Of a stretch of DNA of 64,000 bases, positions 55,401 to 63,315 are shown piece by piece. Origin of the DNA: Polynucleobacter sp. UK-FUSCHL-C3 (GTDB taxonomy: Bacteria; Pseudomonadota; Gammaproteobacteria; Burkholderiales; Burkholderiaceae). The notes below the pieces were generated by a model. It had not been told where the DNA came from. It worked only from the letters and a program-made list of their open reading frames with translations, and made no database searches. Position 1 is the first letter of the stretch. The number at the start of each line of letters is the position of its first letter. Location: positions 682,001 to 746,000 of the forward strand of contig NZ_CP099959.1 in assembly GCF_040409815.1 (NCBI RefSeq). The letters are read 5' to 3'. Made by a program: the position numbers and the translations under genes.

Positions 55401-55979
55401 GGTGATATGGACAGACTTGCAATCGCTGGCACAAGTCCCGATAACTATATTTATTCTATTCAAAATTCTGAAGCTTCTTTGATGTCTTCTTCACCAGTAT
55501 TGACTACAGCCAGTTTAGGATCCACAGCTTCATCATCTGCTCAGTGTCCGCTACCTAGCACTTCAGCAGGTTGGAAATTACAGATTAATAGCTTGAATGG
55601 TGTTTCAAAGTCCGGGGCAACTATAGCCATGACTTATGGTAAGTTAGCCTCGAGAATTGTTCAATACGGTTCTTCAGCGTTGATTGGTATTTATGCACCA
55701 CAAACTTCTAGTGCGTGCTCTATGGGTAATTCTTGTTTTTTTGAAAGAGATGCCGCTTGTGGCTATTCAAAAAATAGTTCTTGTTTTTCAAATGCTATGA
55801 TAGGTGGAATTAGTGTCTTTGGAGATGCTGTATTTATTGGGGTATCTGGGAATGCAGGATCAGAATCATTAGCGGGTGGATTTAATCGGACAGATAATTT
55901 AATTTCTGGAAAAGGGAACTTTACCAGTACCTCATCGAGTGGTAGCTTAACGGTGTATGGAAAGCAAAGAAAGCGTTAA
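52401..55979 (+). CDS. PilY1-like pilus tip adhesin with split vWA domain
   Basis: About 1192 residues from ATG 52401 (AGGAG seven bases upstream; ATG 52416 is also possible). A signal peptide ends near SFAK. The vWA domain starts NIYLMLDTSGSMS with MIDAS DTSGS (47-51). Its helix 1 RLDVAKQVIRDVLQ appears only at about 334. The MIDAS Thr follows in YGGTDLYRAM and the Asp in VISDGDW. The intervening 280 residues are beta-rich, with repeats like GRLWLYDAAYGRFL. The C-terminal half has the PilY1 propeller segment IVLAGSNSGVLHAIDAKTG and WGFIPPPMLRKL. In other species PilY1 controls pilus extension and adhesion. Confidence 0.8.
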   Translation: MGVAQMKIKLLTCLSFITIFASNSFAKLPPQGISGGAATANIYLMLDTSGSMSATVQGNVSTPAKGGLQVGSQVNLAEYASDGRLWLYDAAYGRFLISSNGTLQTSFIPSLGAPLALKRGASGSMLALFRSGTVRYLVVYSNSGVVQKTLTVSNAGSFMDQICYNNQNNTVVLVDATGHFVVNLATNGVSPKYAFTRTSPLSTRRPTNSSFMGCAFAGGNYYISASGYGTYRFVPGANVITQVTLTQYTELAIDSVNPNLFYGITPGSITRINATTLVPTTIISTGVFNSSYALTISPLNTNIISFANSLPQVYVYTNNLQTDTYSPTVTTMTRLDVAKQVIRDVLQDSEFNKRAYFGLMTWDSNAVRRVDIGPSSNAQILSVLQGALSPYGGTDLYRAMQAASSYLSSSSFSSNASTCSKTIIIVISDGDWSNASLANNIASTLYSTRGIETYAIGFGNGIGNTANYQSLSIAGKSSPTSPMYANDSAQLKDRLKQALYVALASSFTSVAPTVMPSSQIGNLVIQPTFEYNSTGQWKGYLKAYTLSSSLTPSSLLWEFGANLNSTSPNSRKLWTVAPNLPLPANTGFNNFLSGYVPTSLKSAIFGPNNVVTDTDATTLLNFVRGFDAYDENSNNSTSDTRWKLQDIFHSRPIFIGVPKSSISSDSSFAGAEVYYEARDPGSYARFYASYKNRREIVLAGSNSGVLHAIDAKTGTELWGFIPPPMLRKLSELPSTNPSTGKKTSVSIYGIDGTLSARDLYVDGQWKTYVAITYGLGRRAVTVIDVTNPDVPKHIFSIDNVYEGGQWVLYRWDANGNQSQHNSTDTGNYSYRSLAYTTSSPVFAFMSDLISRYIPILILGAGTTGTEIASGNVIYYIDIDGNDSGIVVERTTVGPWTSLTGFASFPQNDISTDVEVIESGRSERMKGRYGVEMFIPNSNGVLQTADFSGTSVGAVNLANSPRTIFNSETTVTNDRLITMPISISRNTSRKGVDDINIIFGTGDMDRLAIAGTSPDNYIYSIQNSEASLMSSSPVLTTASLGSTASSSAQCPLPSTSAGWKLQINSLNGVSKSGATIAMTYGKLASRIVQYGSSALIGIYAPQTSSACSMGNSCFFERDAACGYSKNSSCFSNAMIGGISVFGDAVFIGVSGNAGSESLAGGFNRTDNLISGKGNFTSTSSSGSLTVYGKQRKR

Positions 55980-57562
55980 TGATGGATTTTAATAATGGAT
56001 TGATAGCTAAATTTAAAGAAAAATTTAGTAAAAAAGCTGCTGATCAAATTCCTGTCCTAGGAATAGATTTTTCACATCATTACGTTAGGATTTCGCAGCT
56101 AGATAAATCTGGTGAATCATGGGTTCTTTCAAAATTTGCATCACGCGCAATTGAATCGTCCATAAAAGATACAGAGGCTCTAGAAATTGAGCAGGTTCGC
56201 GTTATTCAGCAATTACTAAAAGAAAATAAATTTAATACTGATAAGTGCGCTGTTTCTTTACCAATAACTGCTGCAATTGTAAAGGTTGTTAAAATACCGC
56301 TTTTAAAGGATTTTGAGCTTAAACAGGCGGTTGAAAATGGCTCCCTTTGGGAGAGCACAATTCAACTCCCTTCCGAGCTAAGTGAATATTCTGTTTTTTG
56401 GCAAGTCGTCAGTAAGAATGAGGCTAAAAATGAAATGTCCATCCTTTTTGTTGCCTCAAAAAAGAGTGAAATTGATAACACGGTAGAGCTATTATCTCGC
56501 GCTGGTTTAGATGCATTAGTTGTGGACGTCCGATGCTTTGCTCTTCGGAATATATTACGAACGCGTGGTGAGCAGGCACCCAATCAGCTTAATGCTTTTT
56601 TAGAGCTTAGTGGTGATGAAAATTACTTAGTTATAGTAGATGGAAATTTGCCATTTATCTATGACATATTCTTATCTGAGGATGACAACCAATTAATACA
56701 ACTTGGACAGTTTGATAATTTAGATTATGTATTTACTCGATTGTCTGATCAAATTAGGGCAGCAATTCAATCTTTTTTTATTCAAAGCGGAAGAAATACT
56801 ATCAATGTAATTGAATTTGCAAGTTCACTATCAAATGCCGATTTAGTTTTAACTAAGATTAAACAAGCAATGCCTGATTTCAAGATTGAAATTCTGGATC
56901 CTATTAAAACAATTTTGGTGCCTGAAAATTTAAAAGCTAATATCCAGGCTGATAAAAATAAATCGAGTAAAGCAGTTAGTATTGGGTTGGCCAGTAGGCG
57001 ACTGGATGTTTTTGGGTATTATAAATTTGTAACTGCAGTTTCAAATATCAATCTTTTGCCCAATCGTGAAGAGCGTTTAGACCAGCAAAAAAGAAAGGTT
57101 GTGATTAGCGATTCTGCGAAGAAAATCGGAATTTTATTTTCTGCCATCGGAATTTTTGTTTTTACATTGTCAGTAGTTTTTTCTTTTATGTTCAGTTATT
57201 CGGACAAAGTAACTGAATTAACAAAAAAGTATCAAGAGCTTGAGCAAAAGAAAACACTGGTTGATACACAGTTAACAAATATGCAGTCATTTATTAATCA
57301 AAGGGCTGCTCGAAATGAACGTATTTTAGGGCTTCGTTTTTTAAATGGACTTCCTCGTTCAGTAATGGTTAAAGAATTAAAATTAAATTACGAAACCCCA
57401 TCTGTACTTATTTTGATGGCAAAAGATGCCTCTCAGTTTTCTAACGTTGTTGCTCTTTTAAATAAACACCCTGATATTAGTGCTGCTAAATTAGAGGGAA
57501 TTGAATTAGAATCAGGAAAAAGGGATCAACAATTAGGTAAGATCGTGATGGTGCTCAAATGA
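55979..57562 (+). CDS. PilM-PilN fusion protein
   Basis: The 527-residue protein joins two alignment-complex parts. Residues 1 to about 335 are an actin-like PilM domain (VLGIDFSHHYVRISQLDK, FNTDKCAVSLPITAAIVKVV, ELKQAVENGSLWEST, LDALVVDVRCFALRN). Residues 357-363, INLLPNR, are exactly the cytosolic PilN start motif that binds PilM in two-protein systems. A transmembrane helix (382-406), a coiled coil (410-445) and a periplasmic PilN-like domain follow. In the fusion the PilM-PilN contact becomes intramolecular. MSHA MshI may be the closest named relative. It overlaps the adhesin gene by one base and the next gene by four. Confidence 0.78.
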   Translation: MMDFNNGLIAKFKEKFSKKAADQIPVLGIDFSHHYVRISQLDKSGESWVLSKFASRAIESSIKDTEALEIEQVRVIQQLLKENKFNTDKCAVSLPITAAIVKVVKIPLLKDFELKQAVENGSLWESTIQLPSELSEYSVFWQVVSKNEAKNEMSILFVASKKSEIDNTVELLSRAGLDALVVDVRCFALRNILRTRGEQAPNQLNAFLELSGDENYLVIVDGNLPFIYDIFLSEDDNQLIQLGQFDNLDYVFTRLSDQIRAAIQSFFIQSGRNTINVIEFASSLSNADLVLTKIKQAMPDFKIEILDPIKTILVPENLKANIQADKNKSSKAVSIGLASRRLDVFGYYKFVTAVSNINLLPNREERLDQQKRKVVISDSAKKIGILFSAIGIFVFTLSVVFSFMFSYSDKVTELTKKYQELEQKKTLVDTQLTNMQSFINQRAARNERILGLRFLNGLPRSVMVKELKLNYETPSVLILMAKDASQFSNVVALLNKHPDISAAKLEGIELESGKRDQQLGKIVMVLK

Positions 57563-58689
57563 AATTTACAGATATAGCAAATGAAATTAAACGCCAAATA
57601 AGTTCTTTTAAGGCGAATAGTGGTGCTAAAGGCGCCCCTAATTTTTCTTTAGATGGTTTGCTGGGTAAGGCTGATCGAAAATTAGTTGGGATCGTTTTAT
57701 TCTCTATATTTATGGTGGTGGTTGGCTTCGGTAATTTACTTAACCAATGGTCATTAAGTAAACAACATGATGAGTTATCAGAAAAAATATTGACAACAGA
57801 GGAAGAGATAAATTTAACGGCTCAAAAGTTGACTAATATTTACAAGCAAAATAGCCTGTCTTTGGAGCAAGCAAAGCTAGCACCGAAGACATCTTCGGAC
57901 TTGTTGAGATTAATTTCCGAGTCGATACAGCGCTCTGGCATGGTCGTAACTAAAGTTTCTTCAGCGGGAAGTCAAGCCCCAGATGTTTTTGTCATAGAGG
58001 CTGAAGGTGGATATGGCGGTATCCGTATGTTGCTTACTGAACTAAGATATTACTCAGCTTCTATGGACATAAAAGCGATCGGCATAACTGCGGAGCCAAC
58101 AAGGCGAACCTTGATATTAACGACAACATTTAAATTTGTGACTCCACCAAAATTTGAGAACTTCACTACACCCACTCCTACGAAAGTAAGCTTTTTTCCT
58201 TTGATTGACGAAGTCTATGATGATGGTGATAGCCTTTTGAGGTTTGCTAATAGAAAAGATTTCAAGCAAGTTCAATTTACGCCGCGCCCTAATAATAATG
58301 ATCAACAATTAACCCCCAAGTCTCCATCGCCACCTCAAAGGTCAGGTAATGAACCTATGGCGCCTGAAATAAATCCTTTTTTTGTACCTGCTGGACCTGC
58401 AGGAGTTTCAACAGGTGGCTTTCCGGCTGGTGGTGTGGGCTCATCAGTCAGTGGGGCCACCAGAGCCTTACCTGTAAGAAGTAACGATGGTTTATATGTA
58501 ACTGGGTGTATGGCATCAAATAAAAAATCAGCTTGTATTTTTCAACTTTCAGATGGCACTACTTCTATTATTAATTTAGGTGGTCAGATTTCTAAAAATC
58601 TTATACTAGTTAGGGTTAATTCAGATAGTATTGTTATCCGTAATGAAGGAAAAGAAGTAAGAGTAAAGATCGGCGATCAAATAAGATGA
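57559..58689 (+). CDS. PilO-PilP fusion-like protein
   Basis: The 376-residue protein has a cytosolic N terminus, a helix at about 42-60 (IVLFSIFMVVVGFGNLL), a coiled coil (about 65-110) and an alpha/beta core with YGGIRMLLTELRYYSASMDIKAIGI, as in PilO. A Pro/Gly-rich linker (about 245-300) leads to a small C-terminal beta domain (LYVTGCMASNKKSACIFQLSDG to VRVKIGDQIR) like the PilP/GspC homology region that docks on the secretin. PilP is normally a separate lipoprotein. Here its domain seems to be joined to PilO. It overlaps pilMN and the secretin gene by four bases. Confidence 0.7.
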   Translation: MKFTDIANEIKRQISSFKANSGAKGAPNFSLDGLLGKADRKLVGIVLFSIFMVVVGFGNLLNQWSLSKQHDELSEKILTTEEEINLTAQKLTNIYKQNSLSLEQAKLAPKTSSDLLRLISESIQRSGMVVTKVSSAGSQAPDVFVIEAEGGYGGIRMLLTELRYYSASMDIKAIGITAEPTRRTLILTTTFKFVTPPKFENFTTPTPTKVSFFPLIDEVYDDGDSLLRFANRKDFKQVQFTPRPNNNDQQLTPKSPSPPQRSGNEPMAPEINPFFVPAGPAGVSTGGFPAGGVGSSVSGATRALPVRSNDGLYVTGCMASNKKSACIFQLSDGTTSIINLGGQISKNLILVRVNSDSIVIRNEGKEVRVKIGDQIR

Positions 58690-60272
58690 ATACAAACTTT
58701 AATTTTTTTATTGCTATTTTCTTAACAACGATCCTTTCTGGTTGTGCTGGACTCGCAAACAGGCAGTTAGATAAGTCATCTGTTCCAAAAAGCCCTGATG
58801 ATGTAAGAGAAATTATTGCAAAAACGAGACAAGTAGATCCTATTGATACTCGTGGTCTTACAAAAAACGAAAGACCTGCCCCTGAAGAAATAAGATCGAA
58901 AGACTTATTTAGCGTTAAATCGCATAGCGACCCTACAATTTTCAATTATCCGACCTGGAAGTCAGATAAGTTTAGCGCTGACTTCGCAATAGTTTCTATC
59001 GCTGATTTTTTTGCTTTAGTCGGGGAGTTAAATGGTATTAATTTTTATGTTGGACAAGATGTTAGCGGCGAAGTTTCTTTACAGGTTAAAGATATGGCCT
59101 GGAAGGATATTGTAGATATTGTTTTGGCAACAAAACGGCTAGTAGCTGAAATATCAGATGATGGTAAGTCGGTAAGAATTAATTCGATTGAATTTGTTGC
59201 CGAACGAAGCGACACAGTAAAAAAATTATTGACACAAAGATTCGAAGAGCAGAGGGTACGCCAGGGTCTTGAACAAAAAAATACAGCTGTGATTAGAGTT
59301 TTTTACTCAAAGGCAGATACCGTTTCAAAAATGTTACGTGAAATGCTTTTGGGACTCGAAGCAAGACCGGGTGCTGGTGCTGCTGTCGGCGCTCAAGCTC
59401 AATCTGCTAGAGCAGCATTTACAGTAGATGTTAGAACAAATTCGATTGTGGTTCAAGCCTCGGCTGCAGATATTGATTGGATTAAGAAGACGGTATCGCA
59501 TATAGATAAACCTTCTAAACAGGTAATGGTAGAGGCCTATATCGTTGAAGGGCGTGATAATTTTCAGCAAGAACTAGGAGTTAGACTAGGCATTTATGCC
59601 GCTGGGACAAATTCCAGAGGTCAACCCCGATCTTTATCTGGCGTATTGGGGGAGGGCGCTACCAGTCAATCTAGCATGGTGCTTGGAACGGGTACTGGTT
59701 CAAGCATAGGAACTGCCGTAAGCGGTGGAAATGCTACAACAGCAGTTGGTGGTCTTGGATTTTTATTGGCAACCGGCACAGGTCAACTCAAAGCTGAGTT
59801 ACTTGCTATGGAAAAAGATGGCTTGACAAAGATTGTCTCTAATCCGAGGTTATTTATCATTGATAATGAGCAAGCATCCATTACAGATGGCGTACAAATA
59901 CCTTATCCAGTACCAGGAGTTGGTCCAAGTCAAATAACATATGAGTTTAAAGATGCAGCTCTTAAGCTCGATGTTAAGCCATCAATCGTTGGGGATGGAA
60001 ATATTTATATTGAGGTAGTTGTCAACAAAGACTCTCCTAACTATGCAACCAACCCACCAGCAATTGATAAGCGTGAGGTAAGGACAAAATTACTTATTCG
60101 TGATGGAGGAATTGCAATGATAGGAGGTATTAATATTTCCACAGCTTCATCTACGGATACCCAAGTACCAATTTTAGGTAGCATACCTTTAATTGGTAAC
60201 TTGTTTAAAAGTACTGCGCAAGGAAATGAACGTCGTCAGTTATTCATTTTCTTGTCACCAGCTGAGATATGA
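58686..60272 (+). CDS. Secretin, MshL/PilQ-like lipoprotein
   Basis: The 528-residue outer-membrane secretin has a lipobox ILSGC (Cys20), an N-terminal STN-like domain (INFYVGQDVSGEVSLQVKDMAWKDIVDIVLATK), an N-domain with FTVDVRTNSIVVQASAADIDWIKKTVSHIDKPSKQVMVEAYIVE, and the core ending VPILGSIPLIGNLFKSTAQ and RRQLFIFLSPAEI. The lipidated short form resembles MshL, not PilQ, which has AMIN domains. It forms the channel for the filament. It overlaps the next gene by four bases. Confidence 0.9.
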   Translation: MNTNFNFFIAIFLTTILSGCAGLANRQLDKSSVPKSPDDVREIIAKTRQVDPIDTRGLTKNERPAPEEIRSKDLFSVKSHSDPTIFNYPTWKSDKFSADFAIVSIADFFALVGELNGINFYVGQDVSGEVSLQVKDMAWKDIVDIVLATKRLVAEISDDGKSVRINSIEFVAERSDTVKKLLTQRFEEQRVRQGLEQKNTAVIRVFYSKADTVSKMLREMLLGLEARPGAGAAVGAQAQSARAAFTVDVRTNSIVVQASAADIDWIKKTVSHIDKPSKQVMVEAYIVEGRDNFQQELGVRLGIYAAGTNSRGQPRSLSGVLGEGATSQSSMVLGTGTGSSIGTAVSGGNATTAVGGLGFLLATGTGQLKAELLAMEKDGLTKIVSNPRLFIIDNEQASITDGVQIPYPVPGVGPSQITYEFKDAALKLDVKPSIVGDGNIYIEVVVNKDSPNYATNPPAIDKREVRTKLLIRDGGIAMIGGINISTASSTDTQVPILGSIPLIGNLFKSTAQGNERRQLFIFLSPAEI

Positions 60273-62074
60273 AATCAGCGTTCTCTAGTATTTGTAATCA
60301 ACTTTCTGCCGAGCTAGCTTCTCTAGCTTTAGAGTTAAATATCATCTCTGCAGATCAATTTATTCAGGCACAAAAACATTCTAAAGAGACTCATCAAGAT
60401 ATTTATTCAATTATTCAAGCAGATGGGTTAATCAATGAAAATGAGTTTATTAAAAAATTAGCAGATCGATATGGCTTTAATTCAAATAAGGAATTTGATA
60501 CAAAATTAGTTGATAATAAATTTCCTAAGAAATATTGTGTACAAAATTTCTTATTACCGGTCGAAGATAAGAATAATAAGTTTTTAATAGCCTTAGCGGC
60601 ACCTTCTTCTTTAAATTCATTAAAAAACCTTTCTGTTTTAGTGGGGGCTAAGGCAGAAGCTATTTTTGTTCCATTTTCAAAGTTAAAAAATGAACTTTTA
60701 AACTTTGAAAAGTTGGGGATCGTAAATGATGGCATTAATCAAAATGAATCTGTTAAGAAGTCAAATGAGAGTTTGAATCCATCCATTAATAGTAATTTAA
60801 CATCTAAAACAGGCTCGGTAGATCACAGTCTTAATCATGAAAATGATTCAAAGAAATATGAAAAAAATACGAAAGTTGTAAAATCTCTTACAGGAGATGT
60901 TATATCGGGTATAAATGAGATTTTTGATTCTGCAATTACTCAAAAAATAAGTGATATTCATTTCGAACAGCATAAAAACGAAGCTAGGGTACGTTTTCGC
61001 CGTAATGGCGCTTTATTTACCCCCGAGGAATTTCAACCTTTTGTTTCTAAAAACTTTTTAGCAATAGTTTCTAGAATAAAAATATTATCTGGTTTGGACA
61101 TAGCTGAGAGAAGGCTTCCTCAAGATGGGGGTGCAAACTATATTTCTCAAAAAAATCAGATTGATGTTGACTTGAGAATATCCATCGTACCAACATCATT
61201 TGGCGAGAGAGTTGTTATTCGTATTTTAAATAAATCCTCTTTATCGTTAGATATAAATTCTCTTGGCTTTAGTGACGGCCAACGAGCTATCTTTCAAAAA
61301 TCTATAGAAGCACCCCAAGGGTTGGTATTGGTAACGGGGCCAACAGGCAGCGGTAAATCAACTACATTATACGGAGCTATTAATCATTTAAATAAAAATG
61401 ATGTAAATATACTAACTGCTGAGGATCCTGTGGAATATTCTATATCTGGGATCGGGCAAGTTCAAGTTAGAGAAGAGATAGGACTAACATTTGCCTCAGC
61501 ATTACGTTCCTTTTTAAGACAAGATCCTGAGATTATCTTGGTCGGTGAGATACGTGATGCTGAAACGGCGGATATTGCGACAAAAGCAGCTTTAACTGGT
61601 CATTTAGTACTAAGTACATTGCATACAAATAGTGCTGTGGGTGCAATTACCAGATTAATTAACATGGGGCTACCACGCTATTTAGTTTCTAACGCCTTAA
61701 CTTGTGTTGTAGCGCAACGGTTGGTGAGAATTAATTGTAAAAATTGTATCCGCCCCTATAGACCAAATGAGCTAGATGAGATATCAAATAACCCTCTCTT
61801 TGATGTTAATCTTCGACATTTATTGAAGAAAAGTGATGGCTGTCAAAAATGCCTCGGGACTGGATTTGTATCGCGAATGGCCGTACATGAGGTTCTCAAT
61901 ATTTCATTTGGTATTAAAGCTCTAATTAATAAGGATTCTAGTGAACAGGATATTGTTGAATTTGCTAAAAAAGAAGGCTACCTCCCGATGATTGATCGGT
62001 CTAGGGATCTGGTTTATGAGGGATTAACAACTATAGATGAAATTTTACGAGTTGTTCCAGTAGAGACCTCATGA
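60269..62074 (+). CDS. PilB/MshE-like extension ATPase
   Basis: The 601-residue ATPase has an N-terminal MshEN/GspE-N domain (QLSAELASLALELNIISADQF, RYGFNSNKEF), an Asn/Lys/Ser-rich linker (about 155-195), and the GspE core. Key motifs are Walker A GPTGSGKSTTLYGA, LTAEDPVEYSISGIGQVQVREEIGLTF, Walker B EIILVGEIRDAETADIA, and the tetracysteine Zn site NCKNC...CQKCLGTGF. It drives pilin assembly. Linker and N domain are AT-rich in codon use. It overlaps the platform gene by four bases. Confidence 0.92.
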   Translation: MKSAFSSICNQLSAELASLALELNIISADQFIQAQKHSKETHQDIYSIIQADGLINENEFIKKLADRYGFNSNKEFDTKLVDNKFPKKYCVQNFLLPVEDKNNKFLIALAAPSSLNSLKNLSVLVGAKAEAIFVPFSKLKNELLNFEKLGIVNDGINQNESVKKSNESLNPSINSNLTSKTGSVDHSLNHENDSKKYEKNTKVVKSLTGDVISGINEIFDSAITQKISDIHFEQHKNEARVRFRRNGALFTPEEFQPFVSKNFLAIVSRIKILSGLDIAERRLPQDGGANYISQKNQIDVDLRISIVPTSFGERVVIRILNKSSLSLDINSLGFSDGQRAIFQKSIEAPQGLVLVTGPTGSGKSTTLYGAINHLNKNDVNILTAEDPVEYSISGIGQVQVREEIGLTFASALRSFLRQDPEIILVGEIRDAETADIATKAALTGHLVLSTLHTNSAVGAITRLINMGLPRYLVSNALTCVVAQRLVRINCKNCIRPYRPNELDEISNNPLFDVNLRHLLKKSDGCQKCLGTGFVSRMAVHEVLNISFGIKALINKDSSEQDIVEFAKKEGYLPMIDRSRDLVYEGLTTIDEILRVVPVETS

Positions 62075-63303
62075 AATATTTGTGGAAAGGATTAAAAGCT
62101 GGCGAATTCGAAAGCGGAGTTATTGAAGCTTTAACACGAGATGAGGCTGTTTTTTTATTGAAAGAGAAAAACATCATCATCACAGATTTATTTGGTGATG
62201 AATCACCAAAGATAGTAAAAGTAAAAACTAAAACAAAATTAACTTTATTCTCAAGTAAAAATAAAATATCAGAAAAGCAGTTATTACTTTTTACTCGAAA
62301 ATTATCTGCAATGCTTTCGTCAGGACTTCCGATAGTGCCTGCATTGGAGATGTTGAGAGATCAATCTGAAAATGAAGGCATAAAGAAAATACTATCTTCA
62401 ATTGTTGAGGAAGTAAATTCTGGTATTTCAATATCAAAATCATTTGAACGCTATCCCGATACATTTGATAGTGTTTATTTAAATCTCATAAAAGCTGGAG
62501 AATCAAGTGGATCACTTGAAAAATTTCTAGATAAGATTTGTCAAAGTCTTGAAAAAAAGATAAAGATCATGTCTTCACTCAGAAGTGCGCTAACATATCC
62601 TATTATCCTTTTGGTAGTTGCTATTGGCGTAATTATTGTCATGATGACTTTTGTTGTGCCCGTGTTTGCAGAAATGTATAGCAACATGGGAAAAGCATTA
62701 CCATTGCCAACTCAAATAATTATGAACATAAGCAATTGGATTCGAAGTCCTTTTGCTATTCTTTTTGTGATTTTATTATTTATTGGCTTTATTTTTTTCA
62801 AGAAAAAAGTAAATAGTAATCTTACTTTAAAAAGAAAAGTTGATGAAAAATTACTGAGATTACCTGTTTTTGGGGATTTAATTCGAAATTCAGCGATTGC
62901 AAGAATAGCAACAGTTTTATCTAATTTAGTTTCTGCGGGCGTTGGCTTAATTGAAGCTATTGAAATTTCTAGATTATCTATTAGAAATGAATTTCTCAAA
63001 GAGGCGCTTGAAAATATGAAGCGTGATGTTTTTTCTGGAATGTCATTAGAGGCAATCTTAAAAAAAGATAATCGCTTTCCAGAGACATTCAAAGCATTTA
63101 TTGGTGTTGGTGAGCGGACAGGTAAGTTAAACGATATGCTGGCTTCCATTGCTAAATATTATGAGGAAGAATTTGATGGTTCTGTCGACCGCCTATCTCA
63201 ACTACTTGAGCCCGTAATGATTGTATTTTTAGGGACAACTATTGGTTTTATTCTTGTAGCTATGTATCTCCCAATATTTAGTATGGGATCTGGTTTAAAT
63301 TAG
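62071..63303 (+). CDS. PilC/MshG-like inner-membrane platform protein
   Basis: The 410-residue protein shows two GspF domains with three membrane helices (about 172-195, 222-242 and 375-400). Landmarks are LLLFTRKLSAMLSSGLPIVPALEML, GLPIVPAL, LIKAGESSGSLEKFLDKI, ALTYPIILLVVAIGVIIVMMTFVVPVF and FGDLIRNSAIARIATVLSNLVSAGVGLIEAI. It sits at the base of the filament and couples the ATPases to pilin insertion. A lytic transglycosylase gene starts 13 bases on. Confidence 0.92.
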   Translation: MKYLWKGLKAGEFESGVIEALTRDEAVFLLKEKNIIITDLFGDESPKIVKVKTKTKLTLFSSKNKISEKQLLLFTRKLSAMLSSGLPIVPALEMLRDQSENEGIKKILSSIVEEVNSGISISKSFERYPDTFDSVYLNLIKAGESSGSLEKFLDKICQSLEKKIKIMSSLRSALTYPIILLVVAIGVIIVMMTFVVPVFAEMYSNMGKALPLPTQIIMNISNWIRSPFAILFVILLFIGFIFFKKKVNSNLTLKRKVDEKLLRLPVFGDLIRNSAIARIATVLSNLVSAGVGLIEAIEISRLSIRNEFLKEALENMKRDVFSGMSLEAILKKDNRFPETFKAFIGVGERTGKLNDMLASIAKYYEEEFDGSVDRLSQLLEPVMIVFLGTTIGFILVAMYLPIFSMGSGLN

Positions 63304-63315
63304 TCTTAATTAATC